Assembly: GCA_037892935.1 (NCBI GenBank) | Contig: JAYXKI010000002.1 | Span: 2,790,001-2,854,000, forward strand | Direction of reading: 5' to 3' | Source of the DNA: Phlebopus portentosus | Lineage: Eukaryota; Basidiomycota; Agaricomycetes; Boletales; Boletinellaceae | DNA length: 64,000 nt | Part shown: positions 22,414 through 35,157 of the stretch, piece after piece | Numbering within the stretch: the first letter of the stretch is position 1 | Layout: each line of letters begins with the position of its first letter | Notes under the pieces: generated by a model | Told to the model about the DNA's origin: nothing | Seen by the model: the letters and a program-made list of their open reading frames with translations, nothing else | Database searches by the model: none | Made by a program: the position numbers and the translations under genes

Positions 22414-24578
22414 GTCTTGTTAGATGCTGGATAAGCGGGTGGTTCTCGCGAGATTTTCGGGGATCTGTTCGGATTTGAAGTTCCTGTTTGGCGCGTAACG
22501 GACGAACAAATGATCGGAAGATTACCTGCGCGCTTAACGGATCCACGATGCATTTTTATAACTTATTCGTTTCACCAAACTACGCTCATTCGCACATCTA
22601 CCTGTATACATCTATGTGATTTGGATTTCTTGATTATCCCTTTTTTGTTCCCTCTCCTTTACTTACGTAGAAACCTTCGAACATTCCTTTCACTATTTCT
22701 CTTTCCAGTTTTACTTTTGCTACTAGAATTGCATCCAGAGTGCGACTCAGACTCGCGATATCAATACTTTGGGGGGAAGCGGTGAGTAAGGCGAAGGGTG
22801 CGCTTGAACCTCGGTACGCACAGGTGGTACGACAAGTACGCTTTGACAGCGCGTGATTTGCGAGCCGGAGCGTTTCACGTCGGCGATGCACGCTGTCCAC
22901 GCTAGCAGGAGCCACCGATTGATCCGTGAGCGCATTCGATGGGTCGAATCAGCAAGATCAAAGTCCGTACTCGCTACCCCAACGCATTGTATATACACAT
23001 CTGTTTCGTCAGAGCATGTCGAAAGCATTGCAATATCAATGCAGTAGCGCAAAGTTTCGAACGTGCATATGTACGCCCAGACTTGTCGATTCGATTGATA
23101 GAGTATATGTAGATATCTTTCAGGTTTCTTCTATCTACATGAGGACACGGAGTTCTTTTTGAGTTTGTTTCATAAATCTGAGATCAGCACTACTCATGAG
23201 ACAATGAAAAGCAATACTGAAGAACATTGATACACATATTGATATTAACTCCGGGATCTGTAACGAAGACGGACTTTACTCAGAGTGTACAATGCATTTG
23301 GGGCTTTTGATGATAACGATCATATACTTTTATACCTACAAGGCAAAGACACATAGGAGGCGATGATGACGTCGGCACCAGGCTCATGCCCAGGAACCAA
23401 CACAGAGCCACACGGAACGGGAAAAACGGAAATTCACACTCCCGAAATGTATTTTTACCTTTCCTTTTGTCCTTCCTCGGCTTCCGATCATCCGCATCAT
23501 AACGAAGAATATACTCGTTGACCTTTTGTTCCGTTCTGAGTCCAGTTATATCGGTTCCTTACTTCGATTGATTCTTGGGCGAGGGACCGATGAGTCACCT
23601 GTGTTCCTCCGTACATCGTGAATAAGGAGGACCGCATTGTACATAAAAAATGGTACCAGTTCCTGCGATGCACAATCAGTTAGGGAGGCAAGTTAATCCG
23701 AAGAATTGTCCTGTTACTTGACTCAGAGGACGACGCAAGGAACCAACTTGAAGGAAGGGATTCAGTTGGCAAAAGCAGGTCTACCAGCAGGATGGCTAAC
23801 CGTTTGGTCGACCTGAAGGACCCGAAGACCCGAAGAGTTGGAAAATCTGCACTGCACACATTACTTCGCTATATGATCTTCTCTTGATCGCGTAATCTCC
23901 AGGACACGAACAGAAGCAGTAGATTCAGAGAAACTAAATGTCTTTGCTCGCAAGCGCATGCAAGTCGGCTCCATCCCCACTTCGAAAGCTCGGCTCTCAG
24001 ATTCTTATTATTTTTTCTGCATCGCTAGAGTTCAGTCATCTGACTCGTCCATGATAGCAGATGGTGTTCTCGAGTTTCTATCACCGGACCGTGAGTCTGC
24101 AGGCAAAAGCGAACGATCCTAGCACCGAACAGACAGATGAATGCGGTGATGCATTCTCTGTACGGAAGCGATTCGGTATAAGCATGGTATTTTCAGTACA
24201 CAAGATGCTCTTTTTTCAACAATGGCTGAGTGAAACGCGACTGGGAATCCGGCTTCGTCTTCGTCCTACCCCAGTATCCTCGGTGTAAGTCCCAGAACGG
24301 ACACATCGATCTGGTTCGTTCAAAACCATTTCGAGTCTCTGAGAATAGTGTTCAGCGAAATGAGCAGATGCGAGCTGAGATCGTATTGAGGGTTGCAAGT
24401 ATAGAGACCATGTCTTCGATTCAAGTACATATAAATGACGCTCAGCTGGGAAAGCATGCATAGACTCCAAGTCGAATTGGATCCTTCCTTCTGTTGCTTG
24501 CTGCTTGACTAGGACAGGTACGACCAGACCGACGTGAAAGCATCCAGTTCAATAAATAGCGTAAAATCGTAACGTACA
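22414..24578. other. Gene-free stretch of about 2.2 kb
   Basis: This is the longest interval in the housekeeping part without a recognisable gene. All ORFs are under 95 codons and none resembles a family I know. I see no tRNA, no terminal inverted repeats and no long direct repeats. It should contain the phosphatase 3' UTR at the left and the V-ATPase D 3' UTR at the right. The middle could hold a non-coding RNA or decayed sequence. Confidence 0.45.
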
Positions 24579-25484
24579 TCAGAAAATAACATCCTCATCT
24601 TTGCTTGCGAGTAAATCAGCTCCACCGGTATCACCAGTCTCAAGGGGCTGCACATCATCTGCAATCTTCTGCAGCTCAGCCCTCTCGGCATCCGCCTTCG
24701 CCGTATCGCGCTTCTTCTTCCCCTGTACCTTCTTCAACCTAAAGAACTCCTCCCGATCCATCTCGTCTAGCTCACTGGTGATGTACTTGATAGTGTTTTC
24801 GAACTTTGGGATGACGACGTGCTCGATTGCGTTCACGCGCCGGTTGGTGAGCCGGATGACCTCGTCGAGGATTGTGAAGGCGGTTTGGAGAGAGGCGAGT
24901 TCGACGAGCGTCTCGACGGCTTTGGCGTATGTTTCGCGGGCCTTGAGGACTTGTTGGCCGCCTCGTCCCAGACCCGTTAGGTTGAAGTCTATAGCAATGC
25001 AATAGAGAAAGGTTAGAATGAACGGCCGTGGGTTGTGAAGATCAAGATAGGTACGAACCGCTGCCTGCTACTCGATCGACCTCGAACGCAGGGAGGATAA
25101 CACCAGATACATTCTCTTGCTTCGCGCGTACTCTAAACGAGGCTGTTTTCGCCTGTTCTTGTACCAAGTATGCGATGTTGCCAGTCTTGGACGTCGCTTC
25201 AGCGAGAGTAAACGACGCTGCTCGCATTACCGTGCCCATCTTCTCTTTCGCCTTGAAGTTTGATCGATAAACATGAGTCCTCAGCATTCTATAGTCACTG
25301 TATAGAGTAGTTTAAGACCTACTTCAGCGACTTTCCTGAGGATAGCTCGAAAGCGCGTTGAGAGTGCATCTCGTTTCTTGGCAAGTAAGGAATGTCCTGT
25401 CTGAGCTCCCTTTAATCGTTGTCTGACAGTAGTGAGTGCCATGCGCGTCGGGAACACATTTTCTCTTGCACCTTGGCTCGACAT
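24579..25484 (-). CDS. VMA8: V-type proton ATPase subunit D (central stalk)
   Basis: Subunit D is the rotor shaft of the V1 sector that acidifies the vacuole. The start at 25484 gives [20 protein letters not shown], matching the family N-terminus, then [20 protein letters not shown] and [10 protein letters not shown]. The next exon reads [18 protein letters not shown] and [11 protein letters not shown]. The last exon has [35 protein letters not shown] and [19 protein letters not shown], ending with an acidic DEDVIF tail at 24579. Helical coiled-coil composition and length fit. It is divergent from the LEA-2 gene. Confidence 0.96.
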
Positions 25485-25904
25485 TGCTGAAGGGTGGACT
25501 TGTCGCGAGCGTTGCCTGAGTGGGTGTTCGCCACAAGGCAAGGTCGGTCAAGCTTCTCCTAAAAGAGACTGATCGTCGCTAAGCCCTTGAGATTCGTTCG
25601 TTCTCCGGCAACGACGTTCTCACAGGCAAAATCACTCGAGACTGCATTGTTGATATTCCGGCAGAAAGTCCATTTATTTGCGTTATTTCTGCGAATTTCC
25701 TGAACAAGAGGAAGACAGACAGACGGGGGCCTGAGGGCCTGAGAGCAGTGGCGGTGCGTGCGCAGTTCAGTTCGTTCGTCACGGTGGGCACAGGATCGAA
25801 GCTTAGACAGAGTGTTCCTCGTAACCAGTCCCGCTCAGCGCCCGATTCAGTTCCCTTTCTCATCATCATCTCTTCACTATTAACACCCATCACGAACATT
25901 AGAA
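25485..25904. promoter_or_regulatory. Shared promoter region of V-ATPase D and LEA-2 genes
   Basis: This 420-bp gap lies between divergent start codons. I see no clear TATA box; a pyrimidine-rich run (ttccctttctcatcatc) just upstream of 25905 is typical of fungal core promoters. Confidence 0.45.
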
Positions 25905-27315
25905 ATGTCCTACCAGGACCCGTATTACGCTCCCCAGCACGCGCGTCCGTACACAGACGCGCCAGTCGACTACGATCCGTACAACACTCGCCAGCAACAC
26001 CCTACGTACGACCAGAGTGGGTACCAAGATGATGATGCGTATAGGAATACAGGCTTTGGTGGTGATGACGGTGTAGGGCACACGAGAGAGAAGAGTCGGT
26101 ATGAGGAGACGTTCCCGCCCGTCTTTAGACCTCCAAAGTGCGTTCAACGGCTCGTGAAGGGCGAGCGCTAGTGGTACTGTACTCAACTCATGCCTTGACA
26201 GGTCAACAGGCGCCATTCGTATATGGCGAAAAGACAATCGCGGTCCTTTATGGACAAAGGTGAGTAGTCCATCCTAAATGGCTCTGTTCAACGTCACTGA
26301 CGATAACTTTGGCTCAGGGCGGTCGGGGCAAATGCTGCCTACGCTTCTTCTGCTGTTCCGTCCTCATCTTCCTATTCCTATTGATCGGCATTATCCTTTC
26401 CCTGGGTATCGTAAGTAACAATACCTATTACTTCCTTCACCATTTTGTTCTGATGTATGTATTCTCGACGCAGTGGATCCGTCCTCCTGATATCACAATT
26501 AACGAGGTCGGTCTCAACTCGACTGGCGGAAGTGCTGTGAGTTCTTTTTTGATCCGCTGCTGCTCAGACTATCTGACTGCCCTCTCTCTCTCATATAGGC
26601 ACAATTCACCTCGTCCTCGCTCAGTATCAACTTTGCCGTCAACATTTCGTGAGCCCAGTTTTCGAGACTTGACTTTCTTGTGACAGTATATTGAACAACC
26701 TGTTCGCAGAGTGGAAAATCCAAACTACTTCGACGTTGACTTCAAAAAAATCAAAGCAAATGTACGTATTCCCCTTCTACCCTTCACGTGTTTTTTAACT
26801 TATGTGTTCTATCCATCTCAATAGCTGACGTACCCTTTGAACGATATGGACCTTGGTGGAGGCGAGAAGGATGGCATCACTTTCAAATCTCACACCCAAA
26901 CGACGTTCAACTTCCCTTTCACGCTTACCTATGACCTCGAATCAGACTCGAACCAAGTCGTTCTGAAGGATCTGCTCAGCAAGTGCGGGTTCACGGGGAC
27001 TAAGGAGGATATAACTGTGGATTATAAGATTACGGTAAGGAGATTTTTTTATTAGGATTCGAAGACGATGGTGATGATGGTAACTGACGTTCGTTTGGGT
27101 GTGTGTAGCTCGGCATAAAGATCATCGTCATCACTATTTCGCCGACGTTCAGCAGCTCATTCAGCTTCGAGTGCCCCACATCGGATATTGAGGTCTGTTC
27201 CATACCTTCTTTTTGCGGCTCACGTGTAGACTCCTAATGTTTTCCCTTTGTACAGAGCTTCCTGGAGAGCTCAGGAATAGACATCTCGAGCATCACAGAT
27301 GCACTTTCGGGATAG
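25905..27315 (+). CDS. LEA-2 domain single-pass membrane protein
   Basis: Exon 1 (start 25905) encodes a Tyr/Gln/Asp-rich N-terminus beginning MSYQDPYYAPQHARPYTD. Further small exons give TGAIRIWRKDNRGPLWTK and a Cys-rich basic motif followed by one membrane helix (CLRFFCCSVLIFLFLLIGII). Outside the membrane a LEA-2-like beta domain follows: ITINEVGLNSTG, FTSSSLSINFAVNISV with NPNYFDVDFKKIKA, and LTYPLNDMDLGGGEKDGITF. The end is KSHTQTTFNFPFTLTYDL, IIVITISPTF, and the stop at 27315. The order helix then LEA-2 fits fungal proteins of the vacuolar or plasma membrane. Precise function is unknown. At least seven introns. Confidence 0.8.
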
Positions 27316-27698
27316 GGATAATTAGACTTTCTTCCTACACTTCCTCATCTCATCGCTGGCCTTGATGCTGACGACCATACGATCTTCGTTTGCATGTACG
27401 TACATTGCTTTGTCTTCTATGTTCCTCCCCTCCCTCTTCCATCTACTTTATAGCCTTGCCGTATCGTCTTAACTCGTCTCTGCATCTCTTCCTGACTCTC
27501 CTTCTCGTACCATTGGACTTTTATAAAACCCAAATGAGTGTATACACATATAGTAAATGGATTGGACGGACATTATTATACATTGTCTAGTGCGGAGTGC
27601 TGGCTTTTTACGTATCTACATGAGTATTAGTACAGCTAAAGTGCCCGTACCGTGCGCAATCTACTCGTATATATTCCAGTCTAGTAACAATATCGTCG
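27316..27698. other. Intergenic between convergent LEA-2 and DUF726 genes
   Basis: This 383-bp stretch between two converging stop codons is AT-rich and should contain both 3' UTRs. No gene is seen. Confidence 0.5.
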
Positions 27699-29608
27699 TC
27701 AAGTCCGCGATTTATCATCACCTTTCTCTCTATCCTCAGCTTCCTTCTCCTTCTCCGACTCAGGAGTCTTGGACTTCTGCGCCTCTTCGATCTCCCTCCT
27801 AATCCTCTCCCCAACCTCTTCCTCCTGCTTCCTCGCCTCCTCGCTCCTCACGCCCCTCGCACCGCACATCTCAAGGCATCTACCCACGACGCCTCGCCAT
27901 TTTACGTGCCCCTCCACACTCTCGCATCTGAGATTCTCGACTCCGGGGACCAGGACGGGCTGTAGACCCGCCACGCCGAACCGGCCAGTAGCGGAACTGA
28001 AAGAAACGCGCGAGAGGAAGGCGAGCACGTAATCGGACTCGGCGTCCGTGTGGATGTTGACGATCCGCCCTGCTACGACGCGCCGCGCGCGCGTCCACGC
28101 AGCGTCGTCCGCCGGCGCAGGCGTGCCCATCAGAAACACATCCTGCACGATATGCGTAGTCCGCTTTGCCGGGAGAGCCGAGAGGTGTTCCAATGCGGTG
28201 AGGATCACGAGCGCGCCGAGGCTGTATCCGTATAGCGACACGGGCCGCGCGCCGAACGCGCCGCCGGCGAGCAGCTCGCCGAGGACGGTGCCGGCTTTGA
28301 TGGCGAGTGCTTTGGCGTTTGCCCAGGGGTTGTCGATCAGCTGTCCGACTTTGAGGAAGGCGATGGGCGTGAGGGCTGCGTAGAGCGCTGCGAGGAATGT
28401 GTGTTTGATCTATTTGCATTGGTGTTCATTAATGAGCTATTGAGTACTCTTGTGGTGAGAGCTGGGAGGAGAACGTACGATCTCGGCTTTGACGAATTTT
28501 ATTGCGTGCGATGTGACGAGGTCTCCGAGAGCTGAGGATAGCTTCTCGAGCGCCTCGACTTCCTGAGAGAGATATTAAATCCATAATACTTGCCATCGAC
28601 GATAATACGATTGATTCTCTCACCCACTGCAGAGCAAATGTATCTTCAGACTCATCAAGCACAGTCCACGGAGCAGTAACATCCGTTCGGTCGCTCAACC
28701 ACCCACTCACGCACACCCGCACTGCAAGCGTCTCTCTTGGCTTTCGTACAGGTACGATAGCGAGATCGGCAACCTCCTTCGTATGCCGTGCCACCATGTC
28801 AGCGCTGGACTTGGCGCCGTACACACCAAACAGAGCACCACACACGGCGGAGGAGCTTGCAAGGCCAGCGGCGAGCACGCCTGCCGCGCTACCTCCCAGA
28901 CCCAGCGCACCGAGGAGAGTAGACACACCTGCGCCTACAAGCGGTGCTGCAAGTCCGCCTGTCACACCGACGAGTACTCCGCCTGCAACGGCTGCCCCGC
29001 CGACACCTACCGCACGCCAAACACGGTTTTTACGCGACTGCGCATCTTTCGCAGTCTGAGCGTGCGACTCGGCATCTGCCAAAGCGTGTTTGGGATCTTT
29101 TAATGTTGCGCTTGCTGCCGATTCGTCGAGAGGCGCAAGTTGCAGAAGGAACGAGCGGGTGTGGCAGGAGTAGTGCTTGGTTGAGGTGATATGCAGAAGA
29201 AGGATTGTGTTTAACAAGCGAGAGACAATGTCTTGAGATGGTAGAGGCTCCAGGTCTCGTAGTGAGGTATCGGATAGAGTATTAACCGTTGGACTTTCTG
29301 TGAACAATCATACATCAGAATTATTCGGTATGGAGGCCAAAGTATGCACTTGTTCCAGGTTCCTCGCATGCGACCCAAGCATTCTCAAGTAATGTATTTG
29401 CCCATGCATTTATCTCCTCCACAAATTCTTGTCTAATTGATTGCCCGTTATCATTTCCTGGATCAACAAAGTCTTCGTAATTGGCCCATCTTTCAGCATT
29501 GTTCCTGTGGACTGCTAGACGTCGATAGATATGCTCAAAAATGATTTTGCGCTGCTGCTTGCTAAGTACTTTTGGCGGAGTTAGTTTTTCGAGGTCTGAT
29601 TCTGGCAT
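27699..29608 (-). CDS. DUF726 family putative alpha/beta hydrolase (TMCO4 / yeast Mil1 type)
   Basis: DUF726 proteins are membrane-associated putative lipases; yeast Yfl034w/Mil1 binds an AP-1 adaptor subunit. The start at 29608 gives MPESDLEKLTPPKVLSKQQR. The first intron appears to begin inside 'acaa|gtgcat' near 29349, and the protein resumes as SPTVNTLSDTSLRDLEPLPS. A Gly/Ala-rich hydrophobic segment at about 28830-29010 (GVGGAAVAGGVLVGVTGG, LVGAGVSTLLGALGLGG) is the family's membrane region. The catalytic nucleophile motif GYSLG sits in VSLYGYSLGALVILTALEHL (about 28190-28245), followed by VQDVFLMGTPAP and SDYVLAFL. The C-terminal tail is Glu/Lys-rich, ending at 27699. Confidence 0.88.
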
Positions 29609-30119
29609 GCGGATTATTGAGGATTTGAGATACCTTGATGAATCGCTGACGGTCTGCTGTATGGATTAAAGTAAAAAGTTATGACATACACACTCTGCCG
29701 ATCCCTGCCATGTTTGGCCGTAGTCTCTCGTGAGTTTGACCGGCCCTGAAATTCGATTGGACTACGTACGTCTCATCAGATCAGAACTCGTGACCATCCC
29801 GGCAAACATACGGAAACGGAACAATTGGGTCGGCACATCCTGTAGCCACGAGCGCTCATTTCTGAGAATGATTCGGCGATTTGCCGGATTGATAATGCCT
29901 CCTACTTAGTAAAAACAGATAGCTGCTGGACATAGAGGCGCTGTCGCTCGCTTGCAGCGGAACGCTAGCTCTTCTGTTATCATAAACCCTCCTATTGTAT
30001 GGAACATGACGCGCATACTTACTCTATCATTTCGGGACACTCTTCTACTTGATGTAGTTCGCGCTTTTGGTGAGTTCGAATTCGCATGCTCTGAAGAATG
30101 GTTATTCACCACGAAGACA
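29609..30119. other. Intergenic: DUF726 promoter and 5' flank of the P450 pseudogene
   Basis: This 511-bp gap should contain the promoter of the leftward DUF726 gene. The expected first exon of the P450 copy that follows is not recognisable here. Confidence 0.4.
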
Positions 30120-31834
30120 GACTAGTGTACTGTTCGTAGAATCTAACAATAAATTTGAAGTCGACCCCGCAAATATTTCTGCTACTTGTAGTAGTACCCG
30201 TTCTGCCTTGTTACTTTCTGGCCGTCAAACTGGAGTCGACCGTGCGGGCTACTGTTCTCGCCTACGGACCTTTCTGTACGATACTCACGATGTCGATCGT
30301 GCTCTACCGTATCTCACCATTACATCCACTTGCGAAGTATTCTGGGCCACTGTCACTGAAGATATCCAAGTTCGTGACTATGTACCATGCATCCGACGGA
30401 AAATAGTACGCTTTCTTCAAGACATTGCATGATAAGTACGGCCCCTTTGTGCGCGTCGGTGAGGAAATTCTCCGTCTTGGGAGAAAATAGGTCAATAACT
30501 GTGACCCAGGTCCGAATCAATTGTCTATAGTCGATATCGAGGCGATCCAACCTGTCCTCGGGATTGATGGAATGAGGAGGGGACCCTGTGAGCAACGCCT
30601 TCATTTCAGTTTATTTATGATATTCAATTTAATCCCACTCTAGTGTGGGTCATTCATAGCAGGCCAGGAACACCCCCACATATTCTTGCGGCGAGGGACG
30701 TGAAACTTCATCATGAACGGCGAAAGTCATGAAATCGTGGTTTCACCACGGCTTCCTTGAAAGAACTTCAATCGGTCATAGAGAATCGGGTCCTGGAGCT
30801 TGTCAGAGAACTTACGAGACGCGTCTCCCGTGACCTCGGAGAGAAGGGCGTCCCTCTGCTCAGTGGCTCGCTAATTTCACGTAGGTGACATTATGAGGTT
30901 TTCAAGTTACTTCGCTGAACGTATACAGGTATGACTTTATGGGGGATATGGTGTGAGTACTTAGCGGAACTCTGATCGATGCCTTGAGTATGCGGTAGAT
31001 TTGGTGGAGGTTTCGACCTCATGAAGAATGAAAGTGGAGGCGGGATAAGGAAGGTCGTAGAGGATAACATGAAGTACGTTTATGGTGTTTTATTGATGTA
31101 ATTATGAGCATACTGATTCTATGATTCCTAGGATGGTAGGGATTTTAGAGCACACGTCGTGGATTACAGATCAGCTCCGTAATGAAGTGGAATCTGAATT
31201 TCCTCCTTCAAAGGTGATCCGTTTGATGCCGTCAAAATCGCCAGCATGCCTTACTTGGATGCTGTTACGTGAGTTCTGCTTAATCAAAGTAGGGATAGAG
31301 AGCGAAGGTTGAAAAATCTGACAACACAAGTAATGAGGGAACTTCACATTCAACCTCCATTACCCACTTCATTGCAGCGGTGCCCATTAGAAGGCAGTGG
31401 CGGAAAATGGGTGGCAGGCAGGTGCATGCATATTCACCCATATTTAATTGCTTTCTGCTCACTTTCTTCTACCAAGATTCATCCCAGAGAGCACGGCGGT
31501 TTATATCCCAGCATATGTGCTATATAGAGACCCGCGCTATTTCTCGCCATCTCCAGACTCGTTCATCCCTGAACGCTGGCTAGACAACGAAGCAAAGGAT
31601 CAAGAATATTCTATGAATGCATTAGCGTACATTCCATTCTCATTTGGACCAGCGAACTGCGCAGGAAAGAATTTAGCTTTATTGGAAATGCGCATGGTCA
31701 TAGCGATGATTGTTCAGAGGTTTGATATGGGGTTTGCTGCTGGGCACGACCCACAGCAATGGGAGGAGGAGCTGAAGGATTACTTTGTCATTAAAGTCGG
31801 AGAACTACCCGTCATCTTGAGAACAAGGCTGTAA
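30120..31834 (+). pseudogene. Broken cytochrome P450, tandem relative of the gene at 32777-35005
   Basis: Pieces align in order with the neighbouring P450: the membrane segment (VLPCYFLAVKLES), RISPLHPLAKYSGPLSLKIS, PNQLSIVDIEAIQPVLG and RPGTPPHILAARDVKLHHER. Several lesions are visible. A TGA stands where the neighbour has Trp (RRKS*NRGFTT against RRKLWNHAFTT, near 30733). One base is out of frame near 30858, where QWLANFT appears in another frame. About 31150-31185 joins HTSWITDQL directly to RNEVESEFP, so the exons with the I-helix (oxygen-binding AGGDTT) are missing. The first exon is also unrecognisable. The 3' part, including the heme motif FSFGPANCAGKNLALLEMR, remains open to 31834. 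Confidence 0.85.
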
Positions 31835-32776
31835 GCCTCTGGTCTTGTGCTCCTTAACCCCTCATCTCCTTACATTTTGGACTAATACAATATTATTTGT
31901 CCCTTGAGTAAATATGCACATATATACTTCCACGTATGGGAATTATATTTCTGAACAACTTTATTCTAAAAGAGCACATATAGTTACAAGTCTTGAGTAT
32001 CCGTGTTTACTCAATTCATAGACTTCGGTCTATCTGTCCTTGCGGAGAAGATGAAAACCTACGATGTACTGGGTAGAGCGGGTCCAGATTGGAACTCCGC
32101 TAGTATTTGACGCGAAACAGCCACGTGCTCGACCTTTACCCGAGCATTTGCCACCATCGTATTTTGTACGTCTGCGCCCAACTTTCTTCCACGCAAATCT
32201 GAATCTTGCAAATATAGCTCTTCACCAAGCAAAGCGATACTTTCCTTGGTCCTCGCTCAGCACTAGCATTGCTGGTAAGGTTTCCTGAACGAACTCACGA
32301 CCGTTGACCTAGAAATCTATAAATGAATTAGTTTCTTCGTTAACAACTACCTTTTGAATGTTTGTTTAAGAGGTCGAGGCTTTTCTTGAGCGCTTTATCC
32401 GAAGTAAATGATCTTGTGTCCTTGATGCTACTCGGTATTCGAAGCATCATGAGGATGATTCCCGTAGGAAACGGAGGACCACATCGGAGTCGAAAACAGA
32501 AAGGGAATAAGCTTACTCGAAGCGCCCCAAATCTCGATATGCCTTTACTTAGTGTGGGTGCGAGGAATTTTCCTGCTGACATGTTCCATTCATGAGTCTG
32601 TTCTCTCTGCCGCCTGTCTTGATGCCTGCTTGCATATGACCTAGATATCCGCTCTCCATCCGCTGTGAAATCCTCGTGTGGCGCTCCAGCGTACTTTGGT
32701 CCCGCATCCGACGTCCATATCGATCGCCTTGCTCAACTTGTTTTTGGTCCTCATCTGAACCTCTTCTCTTACTACT
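31835..32776. other. Intergenic between the P450 copies
   Basis: This 942-bp gap should hold the promoter of the intact P450. Short ORFs on both strands have no family resemblance, and I found no repeat that would mark the duplication endpoints. Confidence 0.45.
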
Positions 32777-35005
32777 ATGGTGTCTCACACTGGGGAGGTG
32801 ACTCTACGGCATCTTCCTGACCTTTCTCTGAGCGACTCGCTTCTTTTCATTATATTCTACGCTCTGGTAAGAGCCATTTCGTGTCTTGAAGTTGGAGTGT
32901 ACTTATGGCGTTGGACTACCCAGGTGGTTCATAGAATTTACAATAAATATGAAATTCAACCTTCACATCTCCCTGCCACGATCCTGCTGCTGGGAGGTGT
33001 ACCAGCCCTTCCGTGCTACTTTCTGCTCGCCAACCTGCAGTCTAAAATCCTCGCCGTTCTATCTGCATATTCACTCTTCTATTCCGCTCTGGTGATATCA
33101 ATAATACTATATCGCATATCACCGCTGCATCCTCTGGCAGAATACCCTGGTCCGATTTCGTTCAAGATTTCAAAGTTTGTTGGAATGTACTATGCATCAG
33201 GTGGAAAACAATATGCCTTGTTCAAGGGTTTGCATGATAAATATGGACCCATTGTACGCGTCGGTGAGTTAATATCTCTCTGAGAGCCGCAGGTTGACCA
33301 AATAGTAATGTGTTCAGGTCCCAACCATCTGTCAGTGACTGAGGTCGAAGCAGTACATCAGATACTTGGTCCGGATGGTATGAAAAAAGGACCACGTAAG
33401 TAATATGATAAAACTGATTTTGCAAACCTGTATTTAAAAATATCACCATTCTAGTGTGGGATGCTGTTGTCAAACCCGGAACACCCCCAAATATTGTCGC
33501 TTTAAGGGATATTAGGCAGCACAACGAACGTAGAAAGCTATGGAATCACGCATTCACGACAGTATCTCTGAAAGAGCTGCAAGTGACGGTGGAGATCCGA
33601 GTTCTTGAGCTCGTAGAGGAGCTCGGGAAACAGATATCTCCTAAGTCTTCTGGAGAAAAGGATCCATCATTGGATCTTGCACAATGGTTGACCAATTTTA
33701 CGTGAGTACAAACGGATACATGCCAGATTCGTGATCAAATTGGTACTAACAAATCAAATAGGTATGATTTTATGGGAGACATGGTGTAAGTATGCACATA
33801 ACTCGCCTCGCCTAAATACGTATAGACTAACCACCGCGCCATGTAGATTTGGAGAGGGATTTGGGCTCATGAGCTGCGGCGATGGTCGAGGAATGCGAGC
33901 GCTGCTTGAGAATTATGTGGAGTACGTCTTTCTTGACCTCGTGATCTACATATGTTGATCAGTCGCGCACTAGGCTAGCAGGACACCTGGAGCACATACC
34001 GTGGATAACTGGACTGCTTTACAAGCTAGCAGTAGTCTCGGTGGAGCAACAAAATTTTGAAGACCTTGCGATTCAACGTTATGAAAAGCGTAAAGAGGAA
34101 GGTTCCAAGAGACGAGATTTGTTCCATTATTTTGTGAGTAGCTAACAGTGGGCCCCTCTCACCTCCTTTTACTCATGACTCTCTAGACTAATGAAGAAGG
34201 GTTGGAGGAAATGGAAGTCTCGAGGGATCAATGCTTGAACGAAGTCTTTGCGTCTATCTTCGCTGGCGGGGACACTACTTCCACGGTGTTGGGTGGTGTT
34301 TTCTTCCACTTACTCGCAAATCCCTCTGTGCTCGATAGACTCAGGAAAGAGGTAGATTCGGAGTTCCCATCTGGAGAGGGAGAACCATTTGATGCTGCCA
34401 AACTCGCCGGGATGCCCTATCTGAATGCTGTCATGTACGTCTCGTCCGAGTGAAATGCTGCAGGCAACAGTAGTTGATTATTTTCTGCCGAAGCAATGAA
34501 ACTCTCCGCCTCCAACCAGCTGTAGCCACATCCATACAGCGCACTCCGGTGGAAGGAAGTGGCGGGAAAGTGATTGCAGGAAGGTTTGTACCGGCAAGTT
34601 TCATTTCTTCTGGATGGCTTTTTCTTACCCTTTATCCTCTAAAGATGGATGCCTGAAAGCACGATATTGTATGTTCCGCCATATGTTCTCCACAGGGATT
34701 CGCGCTACTTTTCGCCTTCACCCGACTCGTTCATCCCGGAACGGTGGCTAGACACTATTGATGGCGAAGGTCATAGATTCACTACGGACACGTCCGCGTT
34801 CATCCCCTTCTCAGCTGGTCCGGCCAACTGTGTTGGAAAGAATTTGGCTTTGCTCGAGATGCGCATGGTCGTTGCGACGATGGTTCAAAAGTTTGATATG
34901 AAGTTTGCTGCTAGGTACGATCCTCGTAAATGGGAGGAAGATCTGCAGGATTTCTTTGTGATGAAAGTCGGGAAATTGCCCGTCGTCTTGAATGTTAGGG
35001 AATAA
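32777..35005 (+). CDS. Cytochrome P450 monooxygenase, apparently intact
   Basis: This is an ER-anchored heme monooxygenase; the substrate is unknown. The N-terminus (start 32777) has hydrophobic segments SLLFIIFYALVRAISCLEVG and ATILLLGGVPALPCYFLL with VISIILYRISPLHPLAEYPG. Later exons give KFVGMYYASGGKQYALFKGL, HDKYGPIVRVG, ERRKLWNHAFTTVSLKELQ and YDFMGDMV. The I-helix oxygen-binding motif is AGGDTTST near 34262, the K-helix ExxR is NETLRLQPAVATSIQRTP, and the meander has FIPERWLDT. The heme loop FSAGPANCVGKNLALLEMRM carries the Cys ligand near 34830. The end is KVGKLPVVLNVRE at 35005. About nine introns are needed; each joins frames at plausible GT-AG sites. I cannot assign a CYP family. 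Confidence 0.92.
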
Positions 35006-35157
35006 CGCGTCTGGCATCTGCTTTTTGGACTGGTTTATAGATGTGTCCTTGATATCGCGGGATACGAAACGCCTTGAGAACCTCACTGTACAGTACAAAG
35101 AATATACAGAATATAGCCGGTGCTCACATTACCGACTCGAAACATCAGTTATGCCTA

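Noticed and set aside
24061..24470. Short ORFs on both strands at 24.1-24.5 kb as a possible small gene
   Set aside because: Neither strand shows conserved motifs or a plausible intron-exon structure.
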